Assembly: GCA_029261925.1 (NCBI GenBank)
Contig: JAJDAJ010000035.1
Location: 62,001 to 126,000 of the forward strand
DNA length: 64,000 nucleotides
Reading direction: 5' to 3'
From: Deltaproteobacteria bacterium
Lineage (GTDB): Bacteria > Myxococcota_A > UBA9160 > SZUA-336
Under the pieces are notes generated by a model. That model worked only from the letters and a program-made list of their open reading frames with translations, was not told the DNA's origin and ran no database searches. The translations under genes and the position numbers were made by a program. The number at the start of each line of letters is the position of its first letter. Within the stretch, counting starts at the first letter, position 1. Shown piece after piece: positions 34,566 through 43,652 of the stretch.

Positions 34566-35219
34566 TCAGTCGCCATCGGCGCCGCGATCGTGGTACCGGC
34601 TCGCCTCCTCCACGATCGCCATGGCCTCGACGGCATCGGCGAAGCCGCCGGAACGGATGCGGCCCGGACCCTTGTAGTGCGTGAACCAGGTCTCGACGAT
34701 CTGGCGCACACCGGGGTAGCGGGCGTCGAGGGTGGTCAGGTCCGTCACGTCGGAGAGCGGGCCGCGGGTGCGCACGGCCAGGATCTTGTCGTCGCGCTCG
34801 CCGTCGTCGAGCAGGCGCAGCACGCCCACGGGGCGCGCGCGCACCACGCTGCCGCGCGCTACGGCGGGTCCGAGCAGCAGCACGTCGAGCGGATCGCCGT
34901 CGCCGCCGAGCTCGCGCGGCAGTCGCGTGCGCGGGACCATGCCGTAGCTCCCGGGATAGGCCAGGTAGCGGATCACGCGGGGGCCGCCGTCGCGCTGCTC
35001 GAGCTCCAGCGCGCCGCTGGTCTTGTCGACCTCCCACTTCTCGCTGGTCCCCGCGGGGATCTCCACGACGACGTGGATCAGGCCGTCCCCCGCCAGGGCG
35101 GGGTGGCCGCGCAGGTAGTCGGTCCCACCGCGCGGAGCGGCGCAGGCGCACAGGGCCGCGGCGAGCAGCAGGACCGCGCAGCCACACACGGCGCGCGCGC
35201 GAGCCCCGACCGAACGCAT
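34566..35219 (-). CDS. Family I inorganic pyrophosphatase, exported lipoprotein form
   Basis: A 217-residue enzyme hydrolysing pyrophosphate to phosphate with Mg ions. The family I signature DGDPLDVLLL is present, as are EIPAGTSEKWEVDK, YPGSYGMVPRT and the C-terminal VETWFTHYKG. Unlike the usual cytoplasmic enzyme (about 175 residues) it begins with a signal sequence and lipobox-like LLLAAALCAC, placing it on the periplasmic face. The ATG at 35219 is preferred; a GTG at 35255 would lengthen the N terminus. Its role there is unknown: pyrophosphate recycling from extracytoplasmic reactions, or phosphate scavenging. Confidence 0.8.
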   Translation of the reverse strand: MRSVGARARAVCGCAVLLLAAALCACAAPRGGTDYLRGHPALAGDGLIHVVVEIPAGTSEKWEVDKTSGALELEQRDGGPRVIRYLAYPGSYGMVPRTRLPRELGGDGDPLDVLLLGPAVARGSVVRARPVGVLRLLDDGERDDKILAVRTRGPLSDVTDLTTLDARYPGVRQIVETWFTHYKGPGRIRSGGFADAVEAMAIVEEASRYHDRGADGD

Positions 35220-35259
35220 CAGGCGCCTGCTCCTGCCGGCTCGAGCGCGCGACACTCGC

Positions 35260-36894
35260 TCAGGCGCTGAGCTCGAAGCCCTCGTAGCCCGCCTTCGCGA
35301 CCGCCTCGCAGCGCTCGCGGTACAGGGGCTGGCCGGCGACGTAGGGCATGAAGACGCGCGGCTTGCCGGGGACGTTGGCGCCCAGGTACCAGGACTTCGC
35401 CTCGTAGAACAGGGTCTGCTTCGCCACCTCGTTCACGTGCTCGACCCAGGCGTCCTCGGCCTCCTCGCTGGCCTCGATACGGGTCAGGCCGCGCTCGCGC
35501 ATGTGCTCGATGCAGCCGGAGATCCAGTCGACGTGCTGCTCGATCGCCACGGGCATGTTGAGCAGCACCGAGGGGCTCCCGGGACCGGTGATCGTGAACA
35601 GGTTCGGGAAGCCCGCGATCTGCAGCCCCAGGTAGGTGCGGGGCCCGGCCTCCCACTTCTCCGCGAGCGGCACGCCCCCCGCGCCGCAGATGTCGATGCG
35701 CAGCAGCGATCCGGTCATCGCGTCGAAGCCGGTCGCGAACACGATCGTGTCGAGCTCGTACTCGCCGTCCTGCGTACGCACGCCCTTCGGCGTGATCTCG
35801 ACGATCGGCGACTCCTTGATGTCCACCAGCGTCACGTTGTCGCGGTTGAACGTGACGTAGTAGTTCGTGTCGATCGGCGGGCGCTTCGAGCCGTAGGGGT
35901 GGTCGGTCGGGCAGAGCTTCTCGGCGACCTCGGGGTCGTCGACCATCTCGCGGATCTTGCTGCGGATGAACTCGGCCGCGGTGTGGTTCGCGTCCCGGTC
36001 CACCATGATGTCCGAGAACGAGCCCCACATGAACTTGAAGCCACCCTCCTCCCAGAGCTGCTCGTAGATGGCCTGACGCTCCTCGTCGGAGACCGCGAGC
36101 GCGCTGCGCTGGGTGGGTGTGTACGGGAACCCCGCGTGCGTCTCGCGCGTCTTCTTGCGGATCGCGCGGTAGTTCTGCTTGATCTCGGCCCACTGCTCGG
36201 GCGACAGCTTCGCGTTGCGAGCGGGCACGGTGAAGTTCGGCGTTCGCTGGAAGACGGTCAGGTGCTCGGCCTGTGCGGCGATCTCGGGCGTGGCCTGGAT
36301 GCCCGTCGAGCCCGTGCCGATCAGGCCCACGCGCTTGCCGCTGAAGTCCACGCCCTCCTTCGGCCAGGCGCCGGTGTGGTACCAGTCGCCCTCGAAGCTG
36401 TCGCGCCCCGGGATGTCGGGCACGTTGGCCGCGGAGAGGCAGCCCACCGCGGTGATCACGAACTGACACAGGACGCGCTCGCCGTGCTCGGTGCGCACGT
36501 CCCAGAGCCCCTGCGTCTCATCGAACGTCGCCGACGCGACCTTCGTGGCGAGCCGGATGTCGCGCCGCAGGTCGAAGCGATCCGCGACGTGATTGAGGTA
36601 GCTCAGGATCTCGGGCTGCTCGGGGTACTTGCTGGTCCACTCCCACTCCTGCTCCAGCTCCTCGGAGAACGAGTAGGAGTAGTAGAAGCTCTCGGAGTCG
36701 CAGCGGGCGCCGGGGTAGCGGTTCCAGTACCAGGTACCGCCCACGCCGTCGCCGGTCTCGTACACGCGCACGTCGAGACCGAGCACGTCGCGGAGCCGGT
36801 ACAGGGCGTACAGACCGGCGAAGCCAGCGCCGATGACCACCGCGTCGAGGCGCTGGAAGTCCGCATCTGCCTGGTTCTTCTGGGGATCTGGCAT
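35260..36894 (-). CDS. Baeyer-Villiger monooxygenase, cyclohexanone/phenylacetone type
   Basis: A 544-residue FAD/NADPH monooxygenase. It shows AVVIGAGFAGLYALYRL, GGTWYWNRYPGARCDSES, the intact BVMO fingerprint FEGDWYHTGAW, and GLIGTGSTGIQATPE for NADPH. The length matches cyclohexanone, cyclopentanone and phenylacetone monooxygenases. GGAGGAGCCCC precedes ATG 36894. It is closer to the protein at 5765-7420 than to the one at 512-2473, but retains the fingerprint His that the former lacks. Neighbours (exported pyrophosphatase, a small membrane protein) give no substrate clue. Confidence 0.9.
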   Translation of the reverse strand: MPDPQKNQADADFQRLDAVVIGAGFAGLYALYRLRDVLGLDVRVYETGDGVGGTWYWNRYPGARCDSESFYYSYSFSEELEQEWEWTSKYPEQPEILSYLNHVADRFDLRRDIRLATKVASATFDETQGLWDVRTEHGERVLCQFVITAVGCLSAANVPDIPGRDSFEGDWYHTGAWPKEGVDFSGKRVGLIGTGSTGIQATPEIAAQAEHLTVFQRTPNFTVPARNAKLSPEQWAEIKQNYRAIRKKTRETHAGFPYTPTQRSALAVSDEERQAIYEQLWEEGGFKFMWGSFSDIMVDRDANHTAAEFIRSKIREMVDDPEVAEKLCPTDHPYGSKRPPIDTNYYVTFNRDNVTLVDIKESPIVEITPKGVRTQDGEYELDTIVFATGFDAMTGSLLRIDICGAGGVPLAEKWEAGPRTYLGLQIAGFPNLFTITGPGSPSVLLNMPVAIEQHVDWISGCIEHMRERGLTRIEASEEAEDAWVEHVNEVAKQTLFYEAKSWYLGANVPGKPRVFMPYVAGQPLYRERCEAVAKAGYEGFELSA

Positions 36895-36961
36895 GGGGCT
36901 CCTCCGGGAGTGCCCCGATTCTAGCCACATCTCCCCGCGGGCGGTGCCCCGACGGCGCGGC

Positions 36962-37150
36962 TCAGGCGGTCGGGCTCTCGGGCGCGCCACCGACCATGCG
37001 GTACACCCCGCGACCGATCCAGAACATGCCCAGGCCGTCGAAGAGCCAGTCGAGCATGCCCGGGTTCCCTGTGAAGACCGAGCCGCCGAACATCAGTCCG
37101 ATGCCGATCAGGATCCCGCCGCCGATGATGTCGCCGATGCCGTTGCTCAC
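36962..37150 (-). CDS. Small Gly-rich membrane protein
   Basis: A 62-residue protein: a GTG start at 37150 with GGAGG six bases upstream, one long Gly/Ile-rich hydrophobic segment (IGDIIGGGILIGIGLMFGG), then a second amphipathic stretch ending WIGRGVYRMVGG. I do not recognise a family. A good ribosome-binding site and a clear membrane segment support it as real. It is divergent from the helicase gene. Confidence 0.6.
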   Translation of the reverse strand: MSNGIGDIIGGGILIGIGLMFGGSVFTGNPGMLDWLFDGLGMFWIGRGVYRMVGGAPESPTA

Positions 37151-37603
37151 GGGGTGCCTCCGTCGAGGGAGCGCGGGAGGAATCGACGGGGAGCGCGGTG
37201 ATCTTGAGCCGGCGGGCGTGCTGCGCGCCGGGTGCGCGGGGAGCGCGTGTCGCTCGCGTCGCCGGTGCGCGGCGGACGCGGGCCCCTGCGAGTGCGCGGG
37301 CCAGTTCGCGGTCAGGGCCGTGGCGAGCGTGTCGTCCACGGCGCACCCGACTCGCTCCGGCCGCGGGACCCTCGCAGGCCCCGGGGCGCGGCCGGCCCGG
37401 CTGCGCTACCCTGCGCCCAGCCTCAAAGCAGGCCCCGCCAGCCTCCCCGGCGACCCATGCGGTCCCGGCCGACGGCAGGCCCGGTTTTCCTTTCGAAGCT
37501 GCCCATGCCGGCAGGCGCCGCGCGTGGGGAATCCACGCAACCTGGTCCGCCCGTGCAGCCAACGTCTGCCGGGCGCCCCACGCACCCAGCACAGGAACAC
37601 TCC
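37151..37603. other. Long divergent leader region upstream of the helicase
   Basis: These 453 bases separate a small membrane protein and a DEAD-box helicase. The frame is open upstream of the helicase but Pro/Arg-rich and without homology. A long leader would suit a cold-responsive RNA helicase, whose mRNAs are often controlled in the 5' UTR, but I could not identify a defined structure or promoter. Confidence 0.3.
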
Positions 37604-38911
37604 TTGTCCATCTCTGTACCTTCGTCCATCCCGGGCCCGCACTCCCCGCGCGGCTTCCATGACCTCGACCTCGATCCCGAGCTGATCAAGGTCCTCGACA
37701 CGCTCGGCTACGCCGAGCCCACGCCCATCCAGCGGGACGCCATCCCGCACGCGCTCGAGGCGCGCGACGTGCTGGCCTGCGCGCAGACCGGCACCGGCAA
37801 GACCGCGGCGTTCGCGCTGCCCATCCTCGACGAGCTGCTGCGCGTCGAGTCCGACGAGCGCCGGCGTCGCATCCGCGCGCTGGTGCTGGCGCCCACGCGC
37901 GAGCTGGCCGCGCAGATCGCCGAGAGCTTCGAGAGCTACACGCCCGGCCGGCGCGTACGCTCCACCGTCGTCTTCGGCGGCGTGCCCAAGGGGGCCCAGA
38001 TCCAGGCGCTGCGCCGCGGGGTCGACGTGCTGGTCGCCACGCCGGGGAGGCTGCTCGACCTGATGGGCGACGGCGAGGTCGACCTGCGCCACGTCGAGAT
38101 GTTCGTTCTCGACGAGGCCGATCGCATGCTCGACATGGGCTTCATCCCCGACGTGCGGCGGGTCACGCGCGCGCTGCCCCGGGAGCGTCAGACCCTGATG
38201 TTCTCCGCCACGCAGCCGCGCGAGATCCGCGAGCTCGCCAGCAGCCTGCTCTTCGAGCCGATCGAGATCGCGGTCGATCGCGTCTCCTCGACCCTGGAGC
38301 CGGTCTCGCAGTCGGTGTACTTCGTCGAGGGGCCACAGAAGCTCGGCCTGCTGCTGTCGCTGCTCGATGGCGATCGCATCGCCCGCGCGCTGGTCTTCAC
38401 GCGGACCAAGCGCCGCGCGGACCGCCTCGCGCGCAGCCTCACCCGTGAGGGCGTCTCGGCCGCGGCCATCCACGGCGACAAGTCGCAGGGGAATCGCGTG
38501 CGTACGCTCGACGCCTTCAAGCGGGGGCGCACGCGCGTGCTGGTCGCGACCGACGTCGCGGCGCGCGGCATCCACGTCGAGGACATCGACACCGTGATCA
38601 ACTTCGACGTGCCCGCGGAGCCCGAGACCTACGTGCACCGCGTCGGGCGCACCGGTCGCGCGGGCGCGAGCGGCGCGGCGCTGTCGCTCTGCGCTGCCGA
38701 CGAGCGCGAGCAGCTCGACGCGATCGAGCGGCTCACGCGGCGCCGCCTGGAGCGGCTGGGCGCACCGGGCGGCCCCCCGCCGCGGCCGGACAGCGGCGAG
38801 AAGCCTGCAGTCGTGCGCGGTCCGCGCCAGGAGGCGCGCCGCAGCGGCAGCGGTCGGCGCCGCGGTCGCGGTCGGCGGCGCTCCGCGGCCAGCGGCCCGG
38901 CCCGGGTCTGA
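37604..38911 (+). CDS. rhlE: DEAD-box ATP-dependent RNA helicase, RhlE type
   Basis: A 435-residue cytoplasmic RNA helicase. Motifs in order: the Q motif ([13 protein letters not shown]), I (AQTGTGKT), Ia (PTRELAAQI), TPGRLLD, II (DEAD), III (SAT), V ([10 protein letters not shown]) and VI (HRVGRTGR). The C-terminal tail is basic and Arg/Gly-rich ([15 protein letters not shown]), as in RhlE helicases acting in ribosome assembly and mRNA turnover. No ATG lies near the conserved N terminus; TTG 37604, with AGGA about eight bases upstream, fits best. An 8-bp hairpin follows the stop. Confidence 0.85.
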   Translation: MSISVPSSIPGPHSPRGFHDLDLDPELIKVLDTLGYAEPTPIQRDAIPHALEARDVLACAQTGTGKTAAFALPILDELLRVESDERRRRIRALVLAPTRELAAQIAESFESYTPGRRVRSTVVFGGVPKGAQIQALRRGVDVLVATPGRLLDLMGDGEVDLRHVEMFVLDEADRMLDMGFIPDVRRVTRALPRERQTLMFSATQPREIRELASSLLFEPIEIAVDRVSSTLEPVSQSVYFVEGPQKLGLLLSLLDGDRIARALVFTRTKRRADRLARSLTREGVSAAAIHGDKSQGNRVRTLDAFKRGRTRVLVATDVAARGIHVEDIDTVINFDVPAEPETYVHRVGRTGRAGASGAALSLCAADEREQLDAIERLTRRRLERLGAPGGPPPRPDSGEKPAVVRGPRQEARRSGSGRRRGRGRRRSAASGPARV

Positions 38912-38917
38912 GGCGCC

Positions 38918-38947
38918 GCGCGGGCAGCGCCCGGCTGCGGCCCGCGC
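38918..38947 (+). terminator. Hairpin after the helicase gene
   Basis: GCGCGGGC (38918-38925) pairs with GCCCGCGC (38940-38947), with a 14-base loop, seven bases after the stop. No T tract follows, so confidence is limited. Confidence 0.35.
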
Positions 38948-38960
38948 CCCGGGGTGCCGC

Positions 38961-39086
38961 CTAGAGCCGTGCGAGCGCCTGCTCGACGGCCCAGACCCGC
39001 TCGAGCGACTCGCAGGGCTTCTGCAGGAACGCGCTGAAGCCGGCATCGAGGCTGGCGGCCCTGCGGCTCCCGTACGCCGACAGCAT
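38961..39086 (-). pseudogene. Response-regulator receiver-domain remnant (C-terminal piece)
   Basis: An open stretch of 41 codons reads like the last third of a CheY-type receiver: [16 protein letters not shown], then LQKP carrying the conserved lysine-proline, then an alpha-5-like helix ending ALARL before a stop. The phosphoacceptor aspartate and the first strands are missing; upstream on this strand is the hydrolase-like gene in antisense. It is best read as a decayed fragment, although a start codon happens to be present. Confidence 0.5.
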
Positions 39087-39130
39087 AACGGCGGGCGGGG
39101 CCCGGGTCCGGGACCGCTACCCTCCGCCAT

Positions 39131-39736
39131 GTGCTGCGTGACTTCCTGGCGCGCCCCGGCGTTACCGAGCTCTGCGAGCTGGAAGGCCGCTTCGGCCTGA
39201 TGGCCTTCCACGGCGGGAATCTCGAGCGCACGACCGACACCGTTGCCCTCGAGGTCGCCCGGCGCACCGGCGCCTCCGCCTACGCGGTGCTCCAGGAGCC
39301 GCCGCACCGCCACCATCTCGCGTCGATCGCGTTCGACCCGGCGCAGTCCCGCGCGCTCGCGCGCTTCCTCGACCACGTCGAGGTGGTGATCGCCGTGCAC
39401 GGATACGGGCGGCCGCACCTGCGCCACTGCCTGCTCCTGGGTGGCGCCAACCGCGCGCTGGCCGGCCACCTCGCACGGCACCTGCGCGCCGGTCTGCCCG
39501 ATCGCTACCGCGTGCTCGACGATCTCGACGCGATCCCGGAGGGACTGCGCGGGCAGCACTCGCGCAACCCGGTCAACCGACCGCCGTCCGGGGGCGTCCA
39601 GCTCGAGCTCCCGCCGAGCATCCGCTGGAACGCGCGCGAGCAGGGCTGGTCCGACCATCAGGACGTGCCGCGCGCACCCGACGTGGACCGGCTGATCGAC
39701 GCCCTGTCCCGGGCCGTTCGCAGCTGGACGCTCTGA
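39131..39736 (+). CDS. Poly-gamma-glutamate hydrolase-family protein (DUF867-like)
   Basis: A 201-residue protein with a GTG start. [26 protein letters not shown] and [10 protein letters not shown] match the zinc-peptidase-like gamma-PGA hydrolase family (PF05908 type): two His-containing strand ends, a Glu/Asp at the first motif, and a C-terminal ELP-x-IR. Such enzymes cleave gamma-glutamyl bonds. No signal peptide is seen, so it is probably cytoplasmic. There is no strong ribosome-binding site. It is a single gene between the helicase and MgtE. Confidence 0.65.
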   Translation: MLRDFLARPGVTELCELEGRFGLMAFHGGNLERTTDTVALEVARRTGASAYAVLQEPPHRHHLASIAFDPAQSRALARFLDHVEVVIAVHGYGRPHLRHCLLLGGANRALAGHLARHLRAGLPDRYRVLDDLDAIPEGLRGQHSRNPVNRPPSGGVQLELPPSIRWNAREQGWSDHQDVPRAPDVDRLIDALSRAVRSWTL

Positions 39737-39842
39737 CGGCCCGCGGCGCCAGGAGTTCGAGATGCTGAGTGCCGTGCTCACCCCGCCCTGCCGCCGCGCC
39801 AGCGCGAAGGCAGGCTGAAACCGCCCTCCTGGAGTCCACACC

Positions 39843-41207
39843 ATGGAATCGACCCCCCGGCCCTGGCTCGAGATCGAGCAGCTGATCGAGCTCGGCGACG
39901 CGCGCGCGCTGGAGGGCTACCTCGAGCAGCTCTCCGCGGGCGATACGGCGCGCGCCTTCGCCAACCTCGACGCCGACGCGCAGCACCAGGTGCTGCTGCT
40001 GCTCGGGCCGGGTGACGCCGCCGCGGCGCTCGAGGAGCTGCCCGGGCCGCAGGCGGCCGGGATGATCGAGGAGCTCGAGACCCCGCAGGCCGCGGCGATC
40101 CTCGGGGAGCTGGCCAGCGACGAGCGGGCCGACCTGCTCGGCGAGCTCAGCGACGAGAGCGCCGGGGCCATCCTCGACCAGATGCCGCCGGAGCAGGCGT
40201 CCGCGGCCCTCGAGCTCGCGCGCTACCCGCGAGACTGCGCCGGTGGCCTGATGGTCACCGAGTGCCTGAGCTACCCGCAGGATGTCACCTGCCGGGACGT
40301 GCTCGCGGACCTGCAGGCGCGCGGCGAGGACCTCGCGGGCTACGAGGTGCAGTACATCTACGTGACCGACCGGAACGGCGCGCTGCTCGGCGTGCTGCCG
40401 CTGCGCTCGCTGGTGCTGGCGTCACCGGACCGCCGAGTGACCGCGCTGCTGATCCGCGATCTCAGCAGCGTGCGCCCCGAGAGCGACCTCGACGAGCTGC
40501 GCGAGTTCTTCGACGCGCACCCGTTCTATGGCGCTCCGGTGGTCGATGCCGACGGCAGCCTCAAGGGCGTCGTGCGCCGCAGCGACACGCAGCGCGCGCT
40601 CGAGGAGCGCGCCGGCCGCGACCACCTGAAGTTCCAGGGCATCGTGGGTGGCGAGGAGCTGCGCACGATGGGCGTGGGGCGCCGCGCCTCGCGCCGCCTG
40701 TCCTGGCTCAGCATCAACATCGTGCTCAACCTGATCGCCGCCAGCGTGATCGCCGCGTACCAGGACACGCTGTCGGCGGTGATCGCCCTGGCGGTCTTCC
40801 TGCCGATCATCTCCGACATGAGCGGTTGCTCGGGAAACCAGGCGGTCGCCGTCAGCCTGCGCGAGCTGACCGCGGGCCTCGTGCAGCCGGTCGACGCGCT
40901 GCGCGTCTGGCTCAAGGAGATCTCCGTCGGGCTGATCAACGGCGCGGTGCTCGGGTCGCTCGTCGCCGCGGCGGCCTGGCTGTGGAAGGGCAGCCCCTGG
41001 CTCGGCGCCGTGGTCGGCGGGGCGCTGGCGCTCAATACCCTGGTCGCGGTGTCGATCGGCGGCGTGATCCCGCTCGCGCTCAAGCGCCTCGAGGTCGATC
41101 CCGCGCTCGCCTCCGGCCCGATCCTCACGACCGTGACCGACATGTGCGGGTTCTTCTTCCTGCTCGGAATGGCGACGCTCGCGCTCCCGCGCCTGGTCGG
41201 CATCTGA
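39843..41207 (+). CDS. mgtE: Magnesium transporter MgtE
   Basis: A 454-residue Mg channel of the inner membrane. The N-terminal superhelical MgtE-N domain shows the expected short repeats (LEELPGPQAAGMIEEL, AAILGELASDERADLLGEL). Two CBS domains follow (about 130-255), then five membrane helices from about residue 290. The pore-region block PIISDMSGCSGNQAVAVSLRE replaces the usual GGNAG with SGCSGNQ, as in several MgtE homologues, and a later block reads PILTTVTDMCGFFFLLGMA. GGAG lies eight bases before ATG 39843. In this family closure is controlled by Mg binding between the N and CBS domains. Confidence 0.92.
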   Translation: MESTPRPWLEIEQLIELGDARALEGYLEQLSAGDTARAFANLDADAQHQVLLLLGPGDAAAALEELPGPQAAGMIEELETPQAAAILGELASDERADLLGELSDESAGAILDQMPPEQASAALELARYPRDCAGGLMVTECLSYPQDVTCRDVLADLQARGEDLAGYEVQYIYVTDRNGALLGVLPLRSLVLASPDRRVTALLIRDLSSVRPESDLDELREFFDAHPFYGAPVVDADGSLKGVVRRSDTQRALEERAGRDHLKFQGIVGGEELRTMGVGRRASRRLSWLSINIVLNLIAASVIAAYQDTLSAVIALAVFLPIISDMSGCSGNQAVAVSLRELTAGLVQPVDALRVWLKEISVGLINGAVLGSLVAAAAWLWKGSPWLGAVVGGALALNTLVAVSIGGVIPLALKRLEVDPALASGPILTTVTDMCGFFFLLGMATLALPRLVGI

Positions 41208-41221
41208 GAGCGGTCGCGCCG

Positions 41222-42043
41222 TCAGCGCCGGATCACCTCGTCGATCAGCTTGCCGTTGGGGACCGACCAGGTGCGATCGCCGTCGCTGAACAGGGTGCTC
41301 ATCGGCCCGATCGACTCGATCGTGCCGCTCTCGCCGTCCACGTCCACCCGCTCTCCCGCCGCCAGGCTCTGACGCAGGTAGTGACCGGCGAGGATGCCGC
41401 GCACGATGTCGCGCGCACCCATGGCGAACGCCAGCGCGACCCCCGCCGCGAGCGCGGCGACGGTCACCGTGATGACGGTGATGATGATCTGGGTGTCGAT
41501 CCCCAGCTCCTCGACTGTGACCACGCCGACCATGATGACGATGCTCGTGCGCACGACCGCGCCGAGGCCCTGCGCGTAGCTCAGGTCGGCGGCCGCGGCG
41601 CCCGATGCCACGACGTTGCCCGCGAAGCGGGCGAGGAAGATGCCCGCGGCCAGCACGAGCGCCGCCGAGATGACGCTGGGGATGTAGCCGAGGATCCGGG
41701 TGATGGCGTCGGTCACCGCCTCGAGACCGATGATCTGCGAGGCCGCCATCACGAAGAGGATCATGATCAGCCAGAACAACAGGCGCCCGATGATGCTCGC
41801 CGGCGAGGTCGCCATGGCCGTGCGCTCGAGCGCCTGTGCGATGCCGGTGCGCTCGAGCAGGCTGTCGAGCCCGCCGCGGATCGAGCGCTCGACCGCGCCC
41901 TGGATCACGCGCGCGATGATCCAGCCGACCAGCAGGACCAGCACCGCTCCGATGAACTTCGGCGTGAACGCGATCACGCCCGCGGCGACGTCGGAGACCA
42001 TCTCGAGGAGCATCTGGCGAATCTCTTCGAACTGGTCAGTCAT
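41222..42043 (-). CDS. Small-conductance mechanosensitive (MscS-like) channel
   Basis: A 273-residue inner-membrane channel with about four hydrophobic segments, of the conserved-TM-helix MscS subgroup (FIGAVLVLLVGWIIARVI near residue 36, then AALAAGVALAFAMGARDIVRGILAGHYL as the pore helix and linker), followed by a short beta domain (VDVDGESGTIESIGPMSTLF and VPNGKLIDEVIRR). It is shorter than E. coli MscS at the C-terminal end. The start 42043 overlaps the upstream gene's stop by eight bases and has GGAGAAG ahead of it. It is the third gene of the sigma factor, small membrane protein and channel operon. Confidence 0.82.
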   Translation of the reverse strand: MTDQFEEIRQMLLEMVSDVAAGVIAFTPKFIGAVLVLLVGWIIARVIQGAVERSIRGGLDSLLERTGIAQALERTAMATSPASIIGRLLFWLIMILFVMAASQIIGLEAVTDAITRILGYIPSVISAALVLAAGIFLARFAGNVVASGAAAADLSYAQGLGAVVRTSIVIMVGVVTVEELGIDTQIIITVITVTVAALAAGVALAFAMGARDIVRGILAGHYLRQSLAAGERVDVDGESGTIESIGPMSTLFSDGDRTWSVPNGKLIDEVIRR

Positions 42044-42296
42044 CCCGGTCTTCTCCACGATCGTCGGGCAGCTCGTGGCCCAGCATAGCAGCGATCAGAT
42101 CCAGCAGGGGCGCGAAGAACTGCAGCACGAACACGATCGTCGTCAGGTCCACGATGTCGCGCACCGTGAGCAGCGACTGCACGCGGCGGATGGTCGTGTC
42201 CGGCAGGTCCGCGGGAACCGCGGACTCCTCGTCGCGGAGCAGGCCGAGCAACTCCTCGGCGATCTCCTCGTCGCGTCGTCCGTCGGGCTCAGCCAT
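42036..42296 (-). CDS. Small single-pass membrane protein, candidate regulator of the adjacent ECF sigma factor
   Basis: An 86-residue protein. An acidic N-terminal helical region (EEIAEELLGLLRDEES), a middle DTTIRRVQSLL and one hydrophobic segment (TTIVFVLQFFAPLLDLIAAML) suggest a cytoplasmic domain and one membrane pass. It overlaps the sigma-factor stop by eight bases and the channel start by eight, so all three are translationally coupled. That position and topology fit a minimal anti-sigma factor, but no anti-sigma motif is recognisable. It could also be an MscS partner. Confidence 0.65.
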   Translation of the reverse strand: MAEPDGRRDEEIAEELLGLLRDEESAVPADLPDTTIRRVQSLLTVRDIVDLTTIVFVLQFFAPLLDLIAAMLGHELPDDRGEDRDD

Positions 42297-42927
42297 CGGA
42301 CTTCTCCTCGTCGAGGCGCCGCTCGGCCTCGGCGCGCTTGTCGTCGTAGAGCTCGCGCAGACGCTTCGCGCCGCGCGAGACGCGCATCTTGGCAGCGGAC
42401 TCGGACAGGTCGAGTTCCGCGGCGATCTCTGCGTAGGTACGGCCCTCCACGAAGCGCATGATCAGGGGGATCCTGGTGCCTGGATCGAGGGAGTCCAGCA
42501 GCCCGTTCACGGTCCGCCGCAGCGCCGGGTCACCCGGCGCCACCGGGGCCGGCTCGACCGGCTCGGCCTCGATCGCGTCCTGCTTGCGCTGCTCCTGGGC
42601 GCGGCGGCGCAGGATCATGCGACAGCAGTTGAGCGTGACCACGCTCAGCCAGTGCGAGAACGGCCGGTCCGGGCGGTAGCCCCGGATGCTGCGAAAGACC
42701 GACAGGAAGACGTCCTGCGTGGCCTCCTCGGCGTCCTCGGGCGAGCGCAGGATGCCGAAGGCTCGCTGGTAGACGACCGGGGTGTAGCGGCGGACGAGTT
42801 CGTTGTAGGCGCGCACGCCGTACGGGAGCTCGGCCTGCGCGCGTGCGACGAGATCGCGATCTGGGTCCACGTCGCTCATGCGCGAGAAGTACCCCGGTTC
42901 CCTCGGAAGCTGTACGGCTCGCATCAT
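42289..42927 (-). CDS. ECF-type RNA polymerase sigma factor (RpoE-like)
   Basis: A 212-residue sigma factor. Region 2 reads YNELVRRYTPVVYQRAFGIL, SPEDAEEATQDVFLSVF and FSHWLSVVTLNCCRMILRRR. Region 4 reads LDPGTRIPLIMRFVEGRTY and EIAAELDLSESAAKMRVSRGAKRLREL. GGGGGA upstream favours the ATG at 42927 or 42924; a later ATG at 42879 lacks a ribosome-binding site. It heads the operon with the small membrane protein and MscS channel, suggesting a response to envelope or osmotic stress. It is a different clade from the sigma factor at 17527. Confidence 0.88.
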   Translation of the reverse strand: MMRAVQLPREPGYFSRMSDVDPDRDLVARAQAELPYGVRAYNELVRRYTPVVYQRAFGILRSPEDAEEATQDVFLSVFRSIRGYRPDRPFSHWLSVVTLNCCRMILRRRAQEQRKQDAIEAEPVEPAPVAPGDPALRRTVNGLLDSLDPGTRIPLIMRFVEGRTYAEIAAELDLSESAAKMRVSRGAKRLRELYDDKRAEAERRLDEEKSDG

Positions 42928-43172
42928 GCCATCCCCCAGGCGCCCAATGCACGCTCCGTCGGCCGCGTAACGCCGCGGGAACACGGTGGTAAACGCGATC
43001 GCGTGAAGCCGCCGCTCGCGCTCTGTGACGGAATCGCTCGCCGCCGAATTGCAACGGGTGGAGACGGCGGTTCCCGGGCGCTCTCGCACCCGGGCACCGT
43101 GACGAAAATCGCGGCGGCTGCATTGCACCGGCTCGAACGCCGGAAACCGGCCGCGGTCGGAGGGAGACACGC

Positions 43173-43580
43173 ATGGCCAAGACGATCGAGGACATCGAGG
43201 GGATCGGGCCCGCCTACGGCGAGAGACTGCGCGCGGCAGGCGTCCGCACGCCCGCACAGTTGCTCGAGGTGGGTCGCACGCGAAAGCTGCGCGAGGACCT
43301 CGAGGAGCGGACCGGCCTCGCTGGCAACCTGATCCTTCGTTGGGTAAACATGGCGGACCTGTTTCGCATCAAAGGCGTGGCGGGTCAGTACGCCGAGCTG
43401 CTCGAGACCGCGGGCGTTGACACGGTCAAGGAGCTCGCGCGCCGCAATGCGGACAAGCTGGCCGCCGAGCTGGTGCGGATCAACGCCGAGCAGCGCCTGG
43501 CCCGGGCCAACCCGTCGATGTCGTCGGTGAGGAGCTGGGTCGAGCAGGCCAAGGAGCTGCCGCCCGCGGTCGAGCACTAG
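43173..43580 (+). CDS. DUF4332 helix-hairpin-helix protein
   Basis: A 135-residue protein composed of helix-hairpin-helix repeats: IEDIEGIGPAYGERLRAAGV at the N terminus and a second copy LFRIKGVAGQYAELLETAGV. This is the DUF4332 pattern, related to DNA-binding hairpins. GGGAG lies about seven bases upstream of the ATG. It is divergent from the sigma-factor operon, with 245 bases between starts. The function is unknown. Confidence 0.8.
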   Translation: MAKTIEDIEGIGPAYGERLRAAGVRTPAQLLEVGRTRKLREDLEERTGLAGNLILRWVNMADLFRIKGVAGQYAELLETAGVDTVKELARRNADKLAAELVRINAEQRLARANPSMSSVRSWVEQAKELPPAVEH

Positions 43581-43652
43581 GGCTCGATCCCGGACGAAGT
43601 AACGGAGCGATGCGGCCGTGGAGGTCGCGCGCGAAGCCAGAGGAGAGTTCTC

